From Paraglaciecola mesophila KMM 241 (GTDB lineage Bacteria; Pseudomonadota; Gammaproteobacteria; Enterobacterales; Alteromonadaceae): DNA of 64,000 nt. Within the stretch, counting starts at the first letter, position 1, and every line of letters starts with the position of its first letter. The translations under genes were made by a program, and so were the position numbers. Location: contig NZ_BAEP01000005.1 of assembly GCF_000315015.1 (NCBI RefSeq), positions 1 to 64,000 on the forward strand, in the 5' to 3' direction. Under the pieces are notes generated by a model. The model was given only the letters and a program-made list of their open reading frames with translations, ran no database searches and was not told where the DNA came from. Shown here piece after piece: positions 63,079 to 64,000 of this stretch.

Positions 63079-64000
63079 ATGAATTATTTTGTAGGCTCCT
63101 ACGCCACCTCGCCCGCGTGGGAACAGTGGGATGCTGAAGCTGAACACGCTTACTTTAGTCAGTTAAAAGCGCTTAAAAATGTACAAGGTTTAGAACACCC
63201 GTTCACCGGCTCGTTGCACCCCCATGATGACGACTGGTTTATTGCTAACGTAAGCCCTGATTGGCAATTTGTATTCACTTGCGTACCGGGCACCATGGGT
63301 GCATTGGGTAAAAACCCTCGCTTTGGCATCGCATCAGATGATGAAGCCGGTCGCCAAGACGCCCTCGCCTTTATGCAAAAAGCCTGTGGCGCCATTGGCA
63401 AGTTAAATAAAGGCCTTGGGCGAAAGGCTGTTAAAGCCATTGAAATACAAACGGCTCCAGATCGAAGCAAAGCCGAGGGCTCGGCGAAATCTTTGCAGGC
63501 TTCACTAGAAACCATGCTCAGCTGGGATTGGCACGGTGCTGATATCGTCATTGAACACTGCGACGCCCTTGTACCTGAGCACGAGCACGCGAAGGGCTTT
63601 TTGTCACTGGACGATGAAATAGCGGTCTTAAACGAACTTAATGCATCAAAGAATGCAAACCTTGGGTTGCTAATTAACTGGGGGCGTTCAGCCATTGAAA
63701 GCATGAGCACTGAAGGCGTGTTAACGCACATTAAACACGTTAAGGCTCACGGTTTGCTGAAAGGCTTGATGTTCTCCGGTGTCACAGACCAGGAATCACC
63801 TTATGGCATTTGGAAAGACACCCACATGCCTGCATCGAAAAACTCGACTGTTGAATTTGGTGCTGAGCATTCATTGTTGACAGAAGAAGAAATCCATCGC
63901 TCGCTAGCGGCCTGTGGAGACGCATTAACGGAGAACTCGATTGTCGGTATAAAACTCGGTATTCGCCCCAAAGACGCGCCGCTTGAGCCTCGTGTGGGCT
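63079..64000 (+). CDS. DUF4862 family protein (partial, runs off the right edge)
   Basis: The frame is open from ATG 63079, after AAGGAATTC, to the window end, 307 codons so far. It begins MNYFVGSYATSPAW, a typical DUF4862 start, and continues with HPFTGSLHPHDDDWFI, IEIQTAPDR, DIVIEHCDAL and GLLINWGRSAIES, a barrel-like alternation of strands and helices that recalls sugar-phosphate isomerase folds. Function unknown; related genes often lie in carbohydrate clusters. The stop codon is beyond the window. Confidence 0.85.
   Translation, partial: MNYFVGSYATSPAWEQWDAEAEHAYFSQLKALKNVQGLEHPFTGSLHPHDDDWFIANVSPDWQFVFTCVPGTMGALGKNPRFGIASDDEAGRQDALAFMQKACGAIGKLNKGLGRKAVKAIEIQTAPDRSKAEGSAKSLQASLETMLSWDWHGADIVIEHCDALVPEHEHAKGFLSLDDEIAVLNELNASKNANLGLLINWGRSAIESMSTEGVLTHIKHVKAHGLLKGLMFSGVTDQESPYGIWKDTHMPASKNSTVEFGAEHSLLTEEEIHRSLAACGDALTENSIVGIKLGIRPKDAPLEPRVG

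Overview
The window looks like a chromosomal segment of a marine heterotrophic gammaproteobacterium, most likely Alteromonadaceae (Paraglaciecola/Glaciecola/Alteromonas-like). The grounds are the mix of family types (Cpx system, TonB receptor, many AraC/LysR/IclR regulators, surface glycosidases, GGDEF and PAS sensors) and the moderate base composition. This is inference from content; no rRNA, tRNA, CRISPR array, insertion sequence, phage or origin was recognised.

Layout. 1-5.5 kb, envelope stress: periplasmic Cu-Zn SOD, a small unknown protein followed by a decayed tandem paralogue, cytochrome b561, and a divergent cpxP / cpxRA locus with a perfect CpxR box. 5.5-11.6 kb: a complete three-component P450 system (P450, 2Fe-2S ferredoxin, FAD reductase), an AraC regulator, and a divergent zinc alcohol dehydrogenase plus esterase-D-like hydrolase. 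This layout suggests oxidative demethylation of an algal sugar with formaldehyde disposal, or hydroxylation of another small substrate. 11.7-17.3 kb: signal peptidase I, a TPR-GGDEF diguanylate cyclase, a quinone-oxidoreductase-like enzyme and a LysR regulator.

17.3-23.6 kb is the most unusual region: a Fap-type functional amyloid locus. It has an atypical winged-helix regulator, a 578-residue secreted protein made almost entirely of Asp-Asn-Ser linkers and Ala/Gly/Asn/Ser repeats, a small secreted protein sharing its C-terminal module, a FapD-like C39 peptidase, a FapE-position protein and a FapF-like coiled-coil/beta-barrel secretin. A strong hairpin separates the large subunit gene from the assembly genes.

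23.9-33.3 kb is a catabolic island: a TonB receptor divergent from an operon of metal-dependent cyclase/hydrolase, 3-hydroxyacyl-CoA-type dehydrogenase, beta-keto acid cleavage enzyme (BKACE), cupin, SDR, sodium:solute symporter and two unlisted 31-32 aa membrane peptides, closed by an IclR regulator. The substrate is unknown. 33.4-44 kb holds housekeeping and scattered genes: DoxX, RluA-type pseudouridine synthase, MFS exporter, DEAD-box helicase, LysR with divergent class II aldolase, M14-type deacylase, RHH protein, HD hydrolase, Excalibur protein. 44.2-50.6 kb: a periplasmic binding protein and a starch/maltodextrin set (GH13 lipoprotein, esterase lipoprotein, GH31).

50.8-51.3 kb is a frameshifted secreted-protein pseudogene. 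52-57.3 kb is a DNA-damage island: umuDC with a LexA box, divergent SRAP/YedK, a DUF1801 protein, and a FAN1-like VRR-NUC nuclease fused to a DEDDh exonuclease. 57.4-64 kb: CIA30-like protein, DUF2891 protein, a two-component pair whose kinase has three FixL-like PAS domains, an unknown 219 aa protein, and a DUF4862 protein cut by the right edge.
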